Positions 31,601-39,683 are shown, numbered from the stretch's first letter. The stretch: DNA of 64,000 bases from Bimastos eiseni (GCA_959347315.1 OY365809.1:45131447-45195446), one strand, 5' to 3'. Made by a program: numbers and translations. The notes: generated by a model not told the origin, from the sequence alone.

Positions 31601-32987
31601 TAGAGCAATAGTTGCTCTTCAAATTTCCATGTACACGTTTTTCTCTTAAACATAGATGTCGCCCTAGTTATTCATTAATTTATCTTTGTAGCTATAACTG
31701 AATGAATCAGATCGTTATGAGAACAGGATGTGACAATTCTTGCTCCCGATTATCACCCAAAAAACTAGTGACACGAATGAACATAGATGCTTGGATTTCA
31801 ACATTCTCAGATACCTACCCAACTACCACCTTTAACAGACTAATCATGAAGAGACTTACCTCTGCTAAGACTTAGCTCGTCAAATAGGCTACCAATTTAT
31901 ATTTCCGAATCGTGAATTATTTCAGAGTTTTATTGAATTTTCTCTGTTTCCTTTTGATAGAGTTCTAGGAGGCATGAGCGAATGGAACAGTTAGATTTCC
32001 AGTACGAGGACTTGACCGGAAAGCCTGTTACGTTGAAGGAGGAGCAGATGGAAGATTCGGATGCTGAGAAGCAGTGGTGTGCCATCTGCAAAAGGTATTC
32101 ATATTGAACATACCAATAGAAAGCTGCAGTATCCCATGTGGAATGCAGTAGCTGCACTCATTTGCATCCCTTCACCCCTGAGCCAACAATGGACGAAACC
32201 CAATCCTTTCACCCCTCGAGTTGATAATGGACGTATCCGTGTTCCTTCACCCCTTGAACTGGTAATGGACGACTCCCAATCCCTTCACCCCTTGAGTTTA
32301 TAATGGACATCCCTAACTCTTTGAACTTCCAATTGATGATTCCCAGTCCCTTCACCATTGGAGCTGGTGATGGAGAAATCTCAACCCTTTCTCCACTATG
32401 AGTCCGTAATGGATGAATCCCAATCCCTTCTCACCTTGAGCTGTAATGGAGAAATCTCAACCGTTTCACCCCTTAATTGGTAATGGGAAATTTTATAATG
32501 AAAAACATGCTATATAAGTATAAGGATTCCTCTGCATGTAATTATCATCATCCTTAGGTATTGCAGTGCTATTGAGGTTCACTGAAAGGGTGACCCACAG
32601 GCATACAAACTATTGGAAACTGTGCAATTTATATTGCTCCCCTTCACTCAAGCTATTCAGAGGTGCTCCTGACCGAGCCAGGCCAAAGAGCAAAGCCTTG
32701 AGAAGGCTATAGAAAGAACTGGACAGGTCCCAAGGGAGAGAACGCAGGTCGGAGGGGGAGGCATACATTGCAAATGATCTTATATTCGCACATGTCTGCT
32801 GGATACTATCAATTACGCTTCATTGTGTTACATTACATTACTCTCTTTCTCTTACAGAAGCTTCACAAGCGCGAGGAACTTCAGCGTTCACTTGAAAATG
32901 CACGAGAAGAGTCGAACGAGAAGAGGAGATGCCGAACGCATCGTCGCGAAACAACTGCCTTACGCGAAACTGGGCAGCGGTTTCTGA
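16303..32987 (+). CDS. ZNF541: ZNF541/TRERF1/MIDEAS-type ELM2-SANT zinc-finger protein (whole gene, 15 exons)
   Basis: Joined exons are 16303-17128, 19996-20314, 21286-21678, 22224-22323, 22877-24883, 25478-26267, 26879-26969, 27463-27512, 28154-28252, 29142-29245, 29798-29873, 30304-30392, 31055-31276, 31961-32094 and 32858-32987. They total 5430 nt (1809 codons plus TGA) with every intron phase matching. Domains seen: C2H2 fingers near residues 341-363, 369-391, 397-421 and 520-543; a conserved RPRPEPL-IP ... [11 protein letters not shown] linker; ELM2 from about 1510 ([12 protein letters not shown]); SANT at about 1620-1672; and a last C2H2 at 1762-1782. Known for the family: ELM2-SANT proteins of this group recruit HDAC1/2, MIDEAS and TRERF1 scaffold the MiDAC deacetylase complex, and ZNF541 acts with HDACs in meiotic germ cells. 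A nuclear co-repressor role is inferred. Fingers 1-3 (KAFKRQDHL ... [12 protein letters not shown]) point to ZNF541. The true start is uncertain: either an unseen 5' exon, or the first in-frame ATG at 16459. Confidence 0.9.
17190..17342. repeat. 14-bp minisatellite, alternating variants
   Basis: About ten units of AAAAGCTGAAGTT(A/G). The A and G variants mostly alternate, so the effective higher-order unit is 28 bp. It starts about 60 bp into the first recognised intron. Confidence 0.95.
17393..17505 (+). repeat. ~105-bp dispersed repeat, forward copy
   Basis: Full member: GTTTCAGTGTAACAACACT ... CATTAGCGTCGCCCTCCTCC ... CAGGCTTGGGACTGGCACTG ... GCAAGCAGTGG. A second copy follows within 50 bp. 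Confidence 0.8.
17548..17655 (+). repeat. ~105-bp dispersed repeat, forward copy (tandem partner)
   Basis: GCTACAGTTTAACGACACTA ... GATCATTAGGTTTGCCCTCC ... AGCTTGGGACTGGCACTGCC ... GAGCAATGG. It forms a head-to-tail pair with the copy at 17.4 kb. Confidence 0.8.
18150..18365 (+). repeat. (CTGT)n tract and short LINE 3' trace
   Basis: CTGT/CTCT microsatellite to about 18290. Then a frame reading [16 protein letters not shown], which resembles the ORF2 C-terminal F-S-LKTYL motif of L2/CR1-type LINEs. Confidence 0.5.
19996..20314 (+). CDS. ZNF541: ZNF541-like exon b (zinc fingers 1-2)
   Basis: Acceptor CCTTTTGACCTACAG; phase 1 completes GAT, giving [15 protein letters not shown]. After an Ala/Ser-rich linker ([12 protein letters not shown]) come finger 1, [21 protein letters not shown], and finger 2, starting [14 protein letters not shown], joined by a SDERKYA linker. 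Both are standard C-x2-C-x12-H-x3-H fingers. Finger 2 is split by the intron after CAT CT (donor GTTAGT, weak but phase-correct). Confidence 0.9.
20360..20660. repeat. (AAT)n-rich AT tract
   Basis: Interrupted AATAAT/GATAAT trinucleotides in the intron after finger 2; continues again at 20910-21020 beyond the SINE. Confidence 0.85.
20690..20915 (-). mobile_element. tRNA-derived SINE, family B copy 1
   Basis: On the reverse strand it begins GGTGTTGCACAGTGGCCGAT, with the box-A-like TGGCCGATCGGTAAGAGCGG and box-B-like GGGTTCGAGCC 40-odd bp later. A conserved body follows (ACCTTGAGCAAGTCCTTTGC). It matches the copy at 21705-21895 block by block. Confidence 0.8.
21151..21289. promoter_or_regulatory. 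Cluster of RFX X-box-like 13-mers
   Basis: GTTGCCTAGCAAC occurs exactly at 21151-21163 and 21277-21289, with near matches at 21197-21208 (ATCTAGCAACGG) and 21230-21242 (GTTGCCTAGCAGC). The 13-mer is a near-perfect inverted repeat and fits the RFX X-box consensus GTNRCC-N-RGYAAC. The last copy spans the splice acceptor of the next exon. Regulatory use is inferred; they may instead be duplicated splice-site sequence. Confidence 0.5.
21286..21678 (+). CDS. ZNF541: ZNF541-like exon c (end of finger 2, finger 3)
   Basis: Acceptor TTGTTGCCTAG; the first C completes Leu to give L-NGHMMTH, finishing finger 2. Finger 3 is [19 protein letters not shown], then MENHH (C-x4-C spacing), the most ZNF541-like element of the protein. 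The rest is Gly/Ser/Pro-rich. It ends in phase 2 at CTC GA with a strong GTGAGT donor. An in-frame TGA immediately follows if the intron is retained. Confidence 0.9.
21703..21895 (-). mobile_element. tRNA-derived SINE, family B copy 2
   Basis: Shares ATTGCCCTTCTT, TCAGAAGTGCA, GCAAAGGACTTGCTCAAGGT and GACCGCTCTAACC with copy 1. Its box B is degraded (ACGAGGATTGAAGC on +). It begins about 25 bp downstream of the finger-3 exon. Confidence 0.75.
22015..22160. repeat. Degenerate GAGAAATTGGACA repeat
   Basis: TATGAGAAATT..GGACA-type units recur about every 20-35 bp: GAGAAAGTTGGACA, GAGAAATTAATT, GAGAAATTGGACA and GAGAAACTTGGACA. The same motif forms arrays at 35.5 kb and 38.0 kb. Confidence 0.65.
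22224..22323 (+). CDS. ZNF541: ZNF541-like exon d (finger 4)
   Basis: Acceptor TTCTTCTCTGTCCAG, donor AAG/GTATGA. Encodes DEPKPVK, then [21 protein letters not shown] and GGYVRK. The FKN-PALNGHM-HGG core is the finger found in TRERF1 and relatives. Phase 2 in, phase 0 out. Confidence 0.93.
22498..22650 (-). mobile_element. LINE 3' tail fragment (reverse)
   Basis: TTTGATATAGCGCCCCTTGAAGGTATCTACTCAG is the reverse complement of the common LINE tail; about 100 bp of related body may follow. Confidence 0.55.
22877..24883 (+). CDS. ZNF541: ZNF541-like exon e (large disordered region)
   Basis: Acceptor TTTTCTTCTTAG before GAT CAG GAA; donor TAC/GTAAGC; phase 0 at both ends; 669 codons open. The start is acidic/Ser-rich ([16 protein letters not shown]). 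The body is polar and low in hydrophobics, so probably disordered. Near 24560-24660 it carries a His/Thr/Pro/Cys repeat ([22 protein letters not shown]). No catalytic domain is seen. Confidence 0.88.
25412..25450 (+). mobile_element. LINE tail next to a 3' splice site
   Basis: GAGCAGATATCTTGGAAGGGGCGCTATTTAAGTGATCGATTAC matches the tail of the other LINE fragments. The polypyrimidine stretch and acceptor of the next exon (25478) follow within 30 bp. Confidence 0.65.
25478..26267 (+). CDS. ZNF541: ZNF541-like exon f (conserved proline linker)
   Basis: Acceptor TTTGTATTCAG, donor AGT/GTGAGT, phase 0 in and phase 1 out. Its second half has the segment conserved in MIDEAS and TRERF1 ahead of ELM2: [40 protein letters not shown] and SGSGLFWKL. 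The first half is polar with a basic patch ([12 protein letters not shown]) that could be a nuclear localisation signal. Confidence 0.9.
26275..26600. repeat. (GAT)n then (TTTA)n/AT tracts
   Basis: ATG/GAT trinucleotides at 26284-26320. TTTATTTA-type repeats follow to 26560 and a (TA)n run near 26545-26575. They lie directly after the donor of exon f. Confidence 0.9.
26879..26969 (+). CDS. ZNF541: ZNF541-like exon g
   Basis: Acceptor TTTGTTCAACAG, donor GCC/GTAAGT. Encodes [20 protein letters not shown], then [11 protein letters not shown], a short linker before ELM2. Phase 1 in, phase 2 out. Confidence 0.85.
26975..27305. repeat. 12-bp minisatellite, CTGTAATCATGA
   Basis: About 25 degenerate units of (A/G)CTGTAATCAT(G/T)A begin right after the exon g donor. 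Two GTAATC variants resemble the donor itself, so the array may have grown from it. Confidence 0.9.
27463..27512 (+). CDS. ZNF541: ZNF541-like exon h (ELM2 start)
   Basis: Acceptor TTTTTCTTGTAG, donor GCG/GTAGGT. Only 50 nt; encodes [17 protein letters not shown]. The I-IGPQYQ--LP signature is the start of the ELM2 domain, which with SANT forms the HDAC-binding module. Confidence 0.92.
27938..28105 (-). mobile_element. LINE 3' fragment (reverse)
   Basis: CAGCACCTCTTAAAGATAAC followed by CAGGCCCGGTCAAAGG and AAAGTCTTGAGAA. The same block order occurs at 32.62 kb, and in reverse sense corresponds to the LINE 3' remnants. Confidence 0.6.
28154..28252 (+). CDS. ZNF541: ZNF541-like exon i (ELM2)
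   Basis: Acceptor GTCTGCTGCTTAG, donor AAG/GTACTT. Encodes [15 protein letters not shown], then [18 protein letters not shown]. The LVW-P pattern matches the second ELM2 block of MIDEAS/TRERF1. Phase 1 at both ends. Confidence 0.92.
28862..29030 (-). mobile_element. LINE 3' remnant (reverse)
   Basis: The reverse strand reads [21 protein letters not shown], then the tail GAGGTGCTAGATCAAG. This is the same ORF2 C-terminal pattern as at 53.05 kb. It ends about 110 bp before the next exon. Confidence 0.75.
29142..29245 (+). CDS. ZNF541: ZNF541-like exon j (ELM2)
   Basis: Acceptor TCTCTGTTTTCCAG, donor AAG/GTAAGG. Encodes [20 protein letters not shown], then [15 protein letters not shown]. The A-C--I-PG-G-N-E-ALH-L-KGD pattern is the helical part of ELM2. 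Phase 1 in, phase 0 out. Confidence 0.93.
29530..29795. repeat. (TCTA/TCTC)n pyrimidine tract before exon k
   Basis: About 250 bp of pyrimidine-rich tetranucleotides run straight into the acceptor TTTCTTTTCTAG... at 29797. The microsatellite may serve as, or have grown from, the polypyrimidine tract. Confidence 0.8.
29798..29873 (+). CDS. ZNF541: ZNF541-like exon k (ELM2 end)
   Basis: Donor CAAG/GTACGT. Encodes [20 protein letters not shown], then TYKYQ. A-KLLL closes the ELM2 fold, and TYKYQ corresponds to the (A/D)YHY linker before SANT in the relatives. Phase 0 in, phase 1 out. Confidence 0.92.
30304..30392 (+). CDS. ZNF541: ZNF541-like exon l (SANT first half)
   Basis: Acceptor TTATTTCTGAACAG, donor ATG/GTAAGC. 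Encodes [20 protein letters not shown], then [10 protein letters not shown]. The W---E--LF-KAI--Y-KDF--V-KM pattern is the first two SANT helices. Phase 1 completes GAC with the G left by exon k. Confidence 0.93.
31055..31276 (+). CDS. ZNF541: ZNF541-like exon m (SANT second half)
   Basis: Acceptor AAATGGTTAAAG (weak pyrimidine tract), donor AGG/GTAAGT. Encodes [20 protein letters not shown], matching the K-V--CV-FYY--KK third SANT helix that contacts HDAC1/2 in relatives. A basic Lys/Arg stretch ([19 protein letters not shown]) and a Ser/Gln-rich segment follow. Confidence 0.93.
31290..31405. repeat. Degenerate CCTTT(G)AGCCTTGG repeat
   Basis: About eight units of 13-16 bp built on CCTTTTGAG...TTTTGG / CCTTTCAAGCCTTGG lie just inside the intron after exon m. 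Confidence 0.7.
31961..32094 (+). CDS. ZNF541: ZNF541-like exon n (start of C-terminal finger)
   Basis: Acceptor TTTCCTTTTGATAG, donor AAAG/GTATTC. Encodes [20 protein letters not shown], then [24 protein letters not shown]. The last residues hold the CxxC of the final C2H2 finger, which the intron splits. Phase 0 in, phase 2 out. Confidence 0.92.
32160..32485. repeat. ~35-40-bp minisatellite
   Basis: Seven to eight degenerate units containing CCCTTCACCCCTTGAG(T/C)TG and (G)TAATGGA(C/G)(G/A)AATCCCAATC. It lies in the last intron of the gene. Copies diverge by about a quarter, so it is old. Confidence 0.85.
32620..32765 (-). mobile_element. LINE 3' fragment (reverse)
   Basis: AATTTATATTGCTCCCCTTC is the inverted tail; CCAGGCCAAAGAGCAAAGCCTTGAGAAGG and the CGCAGGTCGGAGGGGGAGGC block follow, as at 27.94 kb. 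It ends about 95 bp before the terminal exon. Confidence 0.65.
32858..32987 (+). CDS. ZNF541: ZNF541-like exon o (terminal, end of last finger)
   Basis: Acceptor CTCTTTCTCTTACAG. Reads [16 protein letters not shown], finishing the C2H2 finger, then [20 protein letters not shown] and AKLGSGF before TGA at 32985-32987. The overlapping 112-codon frame starting upstream is a shadow. A clear AATAAA soon after the stop was not found. Confidence 0.92.
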
Positions 32988-35000
32988 GTGACCCAGTCGC
33001 ATGGGGCGCGACTGCAGCCTTTGTGGCATGTTCCTGGTTGTATTGTATGCTTCTTGAAGTCGAAAGGGCATGTGGGAAATGTTTGGGAGTGGAGAAGCGC
33101 GATTGATGCGCTGAAGTTCGATGTTGAAAGTTTGTAGTCTGAAAGTTTGTGGGTTGTGTTTGTGACAAGTAACTAGCTTTCAGCATCACGAATCATTTTC
33201 TCGGAAATACGAGTCTGTTTTGCTCGGGAAGCTCGAGTCATTTTCGTTTGTAAGACGTTGGTCGTTGTTACTTGAAGGCGAGGAGTCTGGGATCGGATTT
33301 TGCACGAAGAGGCAAACTACTGACATGATTTGTTTTGATGATGTGATTCTGTTTGAAATTTGTAACATAGATCTGTGAAAGTAGAGGGTTATTACTGTAT
33401 TCTTGACCATTTGTCTCTGGACTTTTATGAAGTGGCCACAAGTGTGGTGTTCGGTTGTTTCTGTCCTTACTCGTTCGATTTTTGACCTAAGCTTGACATC
33501 TACTTGTGCTTCAAATTTTCACCTGGTGAGACTTTCCTAGCTTCCCCCTGAGTCCTGAAATTGTTCTGCAATTTCAACAGATAGCGCCAATGATCAATTT
33601 TGACTAATTACGAAGTTTTCCCGAAGGAATCCGCCTGTAAATATTTTGTTACACATGATTGTTACGAGACCTCGAAGTGATTACGCTTTAATGACATAGG
33701 CATTGTTTGCGCTTGCAGTGTGAACGCGACTCTTGTTTTTCCTCTTTTTGACTGGCGGTGGTGAGTTTGAATGTATATATGTTAGTATGTATGTGATTGA
33801 ACATTTATATAGCCCCAAGAGCGAGAGAGAGAGTCGCAGAAGTGAATATTTGAGCTACGTCTGACGGCTGTGATAGTTTATCGCGAAGACAAAGACGACG
33901 CCATTGTCTCGACTGTAATTCTCTTCCTCATGTTATTTTCGATTATAATCTATATTATTATAATTAATTACTAATATTATTATTAAGGGGTGGGATTTGA
34001 CCTGCAGATCGATAGTCTTATGATCATGCTAGTAACTAGCTATAGGTGTTAATAATAACTCTAATTATTATTGATACCTGTTAAAAGATAAACAATGAAT
34101 GCTGCTAATGTTTTATCTGTCATTACTTATTGGAAATACATTTAATCTAGGGCTGCAGAAGTAGCATTAATTAATTATTAAAAACTAATCGATAACAACT
34201 GTATGTAACATATGCATATTAAATGAAATAATAATTATGAAAGATTTACTGGCTAGATGTAACCTTTCAATTTAAGTTAATATGTGTATGAATATATCTG
34301 TGGAATGTTATATATATATATGTATATATATAATAATTTTATGTGTATATATATATAAAATCAAAAATATTTACATATAAATGCATAAAATTACAATATG
34401 TATATATTCGAAATTTATTGAAACTGGTCATTGCTGTTGAGAAATTGTTTTAAGGAGGTTTTCTTAATATCCGTTATTGATGCCAATTTAATCACTACAA
34501 CTGAGAACAATAGGTGGCGCTTGAGTAAAAATTTAAACGAATTTGGTTGTCATTTGGTTGAATTTGTTGATTGATGATACGTGTAATTGATTGCCGTATG
34601 TAAGCGCAATGCTGATGAGCATTGTCTTGAGTCGTTTTTGTCGATTTAACTATTTCTTGTTCTGTTCTGTTCTCTTGTGGAGCCCCAAATGCTTTAATAA
34701 CAGTTGTGAAAGTTCTAGTAATTCTGTGTGTTCGATTTGTAGACCTGGAGTTCTTAGAAAAGAGGTGTTACAAGAATTTTTAGTTGATTTTGAGTCGTGT
34801 TAAGGTGTTTAAGGTCGAATGATTTTTTGCTTGAGCTTGTCAGTGGCTGGGGCATGTATAACATGTGTTGCAGTTCTTTAAAATGATTCCTCACACCCCG
34901 GATGACGATTATTGGGTCAGGGATTTCTAATGCTTCAAAATTAATGTATATGTACTACAAGCTAAAATAATTTTACAAGATGGACAGGTAGATACTGGAT
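32988..35000. other. Probable 3' UTR and intergenic DNA
   Basis: No coding signal. The first kilobase or so after the stop may be 3' UTR. An ATTAAA at about 34217 is the best candidate polyadenylation word, but it is weak. (TA)n-rich DNA occupies 34305-34400. Confidence 0.4.
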
Positions 35001-35494
35001 CATTAATTAGTTATTGTTATTAATTGAAGACTTCTAGGCTACCTTACGAGACTGTCCGCAAAAATGCTAATGATCGTCGTTACGTAACAAGTAGCTTTAA
35101 TTTGTTTTTTAACATACGAGCTTCTGACTTGCTAAATAGGAGCAGGAAGACTTCTCCAGGGAAACATTGATCGCATTCAGGACTTAGTTATTGGCGCTAT
35201 GGAAACCGTAAGAGTTTGTTGAATATGTGAGTCTGTTGGATAGGGCGCAACATTGTTGCGAGATCGATCAATCAGTGCTTCTTGTAAACCTCTGCAGTCT
35301 ACCTCTCTCAGTATCTGCTGTTTCTTATTGGTCGTTTGAAATTTGTCAGATCCGTTCAAAGCAGAAGGGTATACGACCTTAACTTTGAGACGTTAATTCA
35401 TCCGTTTGAGACAGATTGATTCATTAAAAGGCAACCGTAGGATAAATTAGAACAAAATTGCGATTAAGGTGGACATAGGCCTAATTATGAGGAT

Positions 35495-35655
35495 TAAGGA
35501 AAAACTATCAGAAATGGGACCGTTTTAAGAAAGTTCATAATTACAAGAAATGAATTCAAAATTATGATAAATAGGACAAAGTTGTGAGAAAGTAAGACAT
35601 AAAACTATGAGAAATTAGACTGAATTTATGAGAGATTTGGCCAAAATTGCGCTTC
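35495..35655. repeat. Degenerate GAGAAATTAGGACA repeat, second array
   Basis: CAGAAATGGGACC, AAGAAAGTTCATAATTAC, GATAAATAGGACAAAGTTGT, GAGAAAGTAAGACA and GAGAAATTAGAC units. Same motif as at 22.0 kb and 38.0 kb. Confidence 0.65.
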
Positions 35656-35924
35656 AGAATGTGATGCGCTACATGTGTCCTGACTTGTACAAAGAGTCTG
35701 TAAATGATGGATTGTTTAATTGCTCCGCACTGTTCCATGGTATCGCATTTCATCCCAGGTCACAGACATTTTTTTCTTGCGCACAATCATCCTCGTTTTA
35801 CTAACACCTGCGCGATACCGTTGAAGTTGAACGGCCATTGGACGTACCCTTAATCACTTATGTATACCATCTGGTAAATCTTGCATTGCAATCTTTTGCT
35901 AACTCACTTCGTCGATGATGATGA

Positions 35925-36080
35925 TGCGATTGCGGGTTTTGCCCCATGTGTATACCGATCCTGGGCAAAGTCAGCCACTGTTCGCTCTCTGACGGTGCCA
36001 GTCCCAAGCCTGGATAAAGGAGGAGGGCGACGCTGATGATCTTCGCCATCACGCAGTGTGGTTCAACTGAAACTATTAAT
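35925..36080 (-). repeat. ~105-bp dispersed repeat, reverse copy
   Basis: CAGTGCCAGTCCCAAGCCTG-type core in reverse orientation (here GGTGCCAGTCCCAAGCCTGG), then AAAGGAGGAGGGCGACGCTG and ATCACGCAGTGTGGTT. Nearly full length. Confidence 0.8.
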
Positions 36081-36779
36081 ACTGTTTGCAAACTCCATGC
36101 ATACCTCCCTCTGTCAATTTGATGGACCGGGATGAACTAAGAAGGAGTAGTGCATTGGCTCCGTGTTCAGGACCTTGCCCATTGTTGGCTCAAGGGGTGA
36201 AGGGATGGTACTTAGGATCTCACTCCATTTACTTCGGCAATGTGTAAGACTTTTGACCCATCCCAGCTGGTTTGTGGGATATTTTATATTTTTTATATAT
36301 ATTAAATATATTTCACTGTTAATATTTTGGCTTTAGATGGTCGGCTTTTCGTTACTGCTTGTGGCATCTTCTTTCTCAATAGAACAATTGTTAAGCAATA
36401 TCTTCTCTACCTCTGTCCAACTTTGTTCATTTGAAATGAAATTGGTTAGACCTGGAATTCGTAAATCCAGCCATTATAAGAACACTTATTATCCAATTCT
36501 TTATTTATTAATTAATTTACTGATGACTTTTAATTATTAGTATTAATAATTCTTTGCCAATTATGAGAACTTCGTTTAAAGTTTTTTTTAGTTAATGGGA
36601 TATAATTGTATAAATTAATTATGAACGAATTGAATGACTATTAATTTTTTCCTTTACCGACTTTACATTCTTTAAGTTTAGCGTACTTGGTGTACAATTT
36701 TAAACCGACTGAAAGTAATTAGGTGAATTAATGAAGTTATCACTGCCTGAAGGTAGCAGAATATGAGTATAAACTGGGG

Positions 36780-37140
36780 ATGACCTGACCATTTTTGCCC
36801 CATTAATCAAGCGATGGGTCAGACGCTGGTTGACTCCATGCACGGAGGAAAAGAAGAGGAGCAGTCCCTATTATCATCACCCTAGACTCAGCCATGGGTA
36901 TCGAGTGTCGACGACGTCGTTTTCTTAGCCTCGGCATATGATAGCGAGTAGCAGGTCATCTCCCTCGCCAGATTATCTTTCCTTCGACGGTATGTGTAGT
37001 CACGTCATAGCAGGGTTTGATGGGGTGCGTGTGGTACGTCTCCAACGAAATTCCTGGGGTGACAGGGATGGTTTGAACCAAGACCTCTCGATTGAAAATC
37101 CAGCTTTCCAGCCACCTTACACCACCATTGACTAAAATAA
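36780..37140 (-). mobile_element. tRNA-derived SINE, family D copy 1
   Basis: On the reverse strand: a box-A-like TGGTGTAAGGTGG word, TCAATCGAGAGGTCTTGGTT and box-B-like GGTTCAAACC, then a body ending in a GCCGAGGCTAAGAAAACG block. It matches 60845-61060. Confidence 0.6.
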
Positions 37141-38019
37141 ACCACTTGTTTGCGGATAATTACTTGAGTATTCTTTGTCTCCAAGCATGCATTTTCGAAC
37201 CTGTTTTAACCGATAGATGCTGTGGCGTCACAATGCTAAAGCACAATATAATTGCCTCTGACACCTGACATGTGTACACTTTAACTGGTTTAATTTGTTA
37301 ACATACTTCTGATAACGGCTTGTCTTCAGCATTTACTTGAAGGGCTAGTGTTTCGGCTGTCCCGATATGAGCATTGACCGTATAGCATATATTTGTCATC
37401 AAGGGTAGGCCTACTGGCTACTGCTGTCTGTCTTGTTTTATGATAAGAGAGGGTAAAATTCTGAAGAGGCTTTCGTTGGGTTGTGCGTGTGTGTGTGGTG
37501 TCCTAGTCAAACGGTCCCTCTAAGCCCTGATTAGGCCAAACTAGAATGTAGTTGGGGTTTTCGGAGGGTGTTAGCCTCGTTTTACGATTGCGTGCTGTAA
37601 CTATATAGCCTAAACGGATTGAAATCTTTGACAGACGACAGACAACTCCATTGGTTGTCAATGTGTATAGCGTTACGCTTAGTGTAAGACTGTCAAATTA
37701 ATGGACATATTATGATTTATCTATATTTACGATAGAATATGAATGAGTGTAGTGGAATGTGTTAAACGGTTATCAATCTGTTTTCTTAGTTTGAATGTCG
37801 TTGCCTTTAAAATGCTGATCAGTTTTTGCTAAATTGTTTTGTCTATATTTTGTGAATTTGACATTAAAGTTATTAATATGGTTGACCAGCTTTCATTTTT
37901 CATCTTTCTGATTTGGTGGCTGGTATAATGAGTATGGAATTAAGTCTGTTGGTTTTTTGGGGAGATGTTGCCTTAAATTACTGTTCAATACATTGAAATC
38001 CTAAGTTTGACAGAATTAC

Positions 38020-38285
38020 AGCATTATGGAAAATTCGTAAAGAATTATGCTGAACTCCGGAGAAATTAGGACCGAATTGTGACATTATTATTAGAAATTA
38101 TATATAGGACTTAATTTTTATAAATGTCAACAGTATTGTGATATTTGTCTTGAGATTTTTTAATAGAATTATGATTAACTTCTGAGAAATTATGACAGAA
38201 TTGTGATAAAATTCTTAGAAATAATGAGACTTTTTAGAAATTAGGGCAAAATTGGCATGGCATATTTACAAAATAGGAAAGAACG
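38020..38285. repeat. Degenerate GAGAAATTAGGACA repeat, third array
   Basis: GGAGAAATTAGGACCGAATTGTGA, TAGAAATTATATATAGGAC, GAGAAATTATGACAGAATTGTGA and TTAGAAATTAGGGCAAAATT are visible, spaced about 25-60 bp. Confidence 0.65.
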
Positions 38286-38455
38286 TAAAGACACGTTAAA
38301 ATTTGGATATTATCTTTGCATTATATGGCGCCCTTGTAGACCCTCTTGGAACGCAGATAGTGCATAATTATGTTAGAACACACAAGTGAGGGCCAAAACC
38401 TGACGTACAAACGCTCAACTGCACTCCACATAATAAAATGTCTGTCTGTATATGT

Positions 38456-38465
38456 ATGTATGTAT

Positions 38466-38535
<70 letters not shown>
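38456..38535. repeat. (GT)n and (TATG)n microsatellite
   Basis: GTGTGT for about 20 bp, then about eleven TATG units. Confidence 0.95.
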
Positions 38536-39140
38536 GAGGTCAAAGGTGAGGTCACAGTAACAGACGACATTCCTGAAGAGCTGGGCAAACGTTAAAGGCC
38601 CTCTTTACTTTTGATCTGGCGCGGGTGAGGTCGCGGGCAGGTGGTGAGGTCACGGGCAGGTGGACCCGTCGAGTGCCGACTGGTGACTCCATTAACCCCA
38701 ATCGTGTTAACCAGGAAAAGGGGCGGTGTAATATTAATGAGGACAGTCGAAGGTTACCGTTTGGATCGTTTTTGGTTTAGTCGCTGCGTTGCCTTATGGG
38801 ATTTAGGGTGGGGTCTAAGAAGGGTGACAGTTTGGCGATTATTTTAAAATAAATTGCAATTCAATTGAATAAAGTTTGGTTATTAAGGTATGGTTGCGCT
38901 TAGTTTTTGTAACCACATTTGGGACGATTTCAGTAGGATACTAATAACCTGTTGCACTTTGGAGTTCTGGAGGATTGGAGACGTTTTGTTGATTGAAGAT
39001 TTTATTCAGTTAATTAGGCCTAATAGTTTTGGCGGAAGGCTCAACGTCCGACTTCGAGAGTAGTCACTTTGGTAACAGTCGACTGTCATCATCTCGGTAT
39101 TGTAATTTGATTCCGATGTTATGAGCACAAACCGCTGAAT

Positions 39141-39683
39141 ATGAACTCAGATCAGATTCCATCATCTGAGCAACTAGACCTGCATTTACAAAGCTGTCGG
39201 AATCTTTTACACAGTTTAGAATTATTGGAAGTCGAAGCTCTCAACAAGGAGAGAAAACCATCTAGCTCAAAGAGATGCCTGGAGCAGAGCATCCTTCAAG
39301 ACAGACGATGGAAACGATGGACGCAGTGTTCGGTTGCCGAATCAGATCCGGCATTAGTAGTTCCTACTATGCAACTCAAAAGTCCAATACGATACGAGCC
39401 TGATGGAACTGATTATAGTGGCTCCATCAGTTTTAACGAAACAGTCACAGACCGTAACTTTAATATGACAATTGAGAAAATTACAAGGAATCTAGTTGTA
39501 GTTGCCAAATACGAACCTGTTTCACCTGATGACCCTAGAGCCTCTGAATGTGAATCTATTCCTGAAGGTGGAGCTGATATTAAGTATCTTCATCCGAGGG
39601 TTATCGTTCCAGATTCGAATAATGTCGGCGGGAGATGCCTGCTGTGTTCAAAGTGCGGAAAAAGAAAAAGAAGCAACAGAAAG
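39141..39683 (+). CDS. KIF26 candidate first coding exon
   Basis: ATG at 39141 is preceded by an in-frame TGA at 39108, so this is an initiator if the exon is real. 181 codons of ordinary complexity begin MNSDQIPSSEQLDLHLQSC and end GGRCLLCSKCGKRKRSNRK. The weak donor AAAG/GTTTTT would give phase 0, which fits the next exon. No similarity to the vertebrate KIF26 N-terminus is recognised beyond a cysteine pair. It could also be a separate short gene. Confidence 0.5.
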
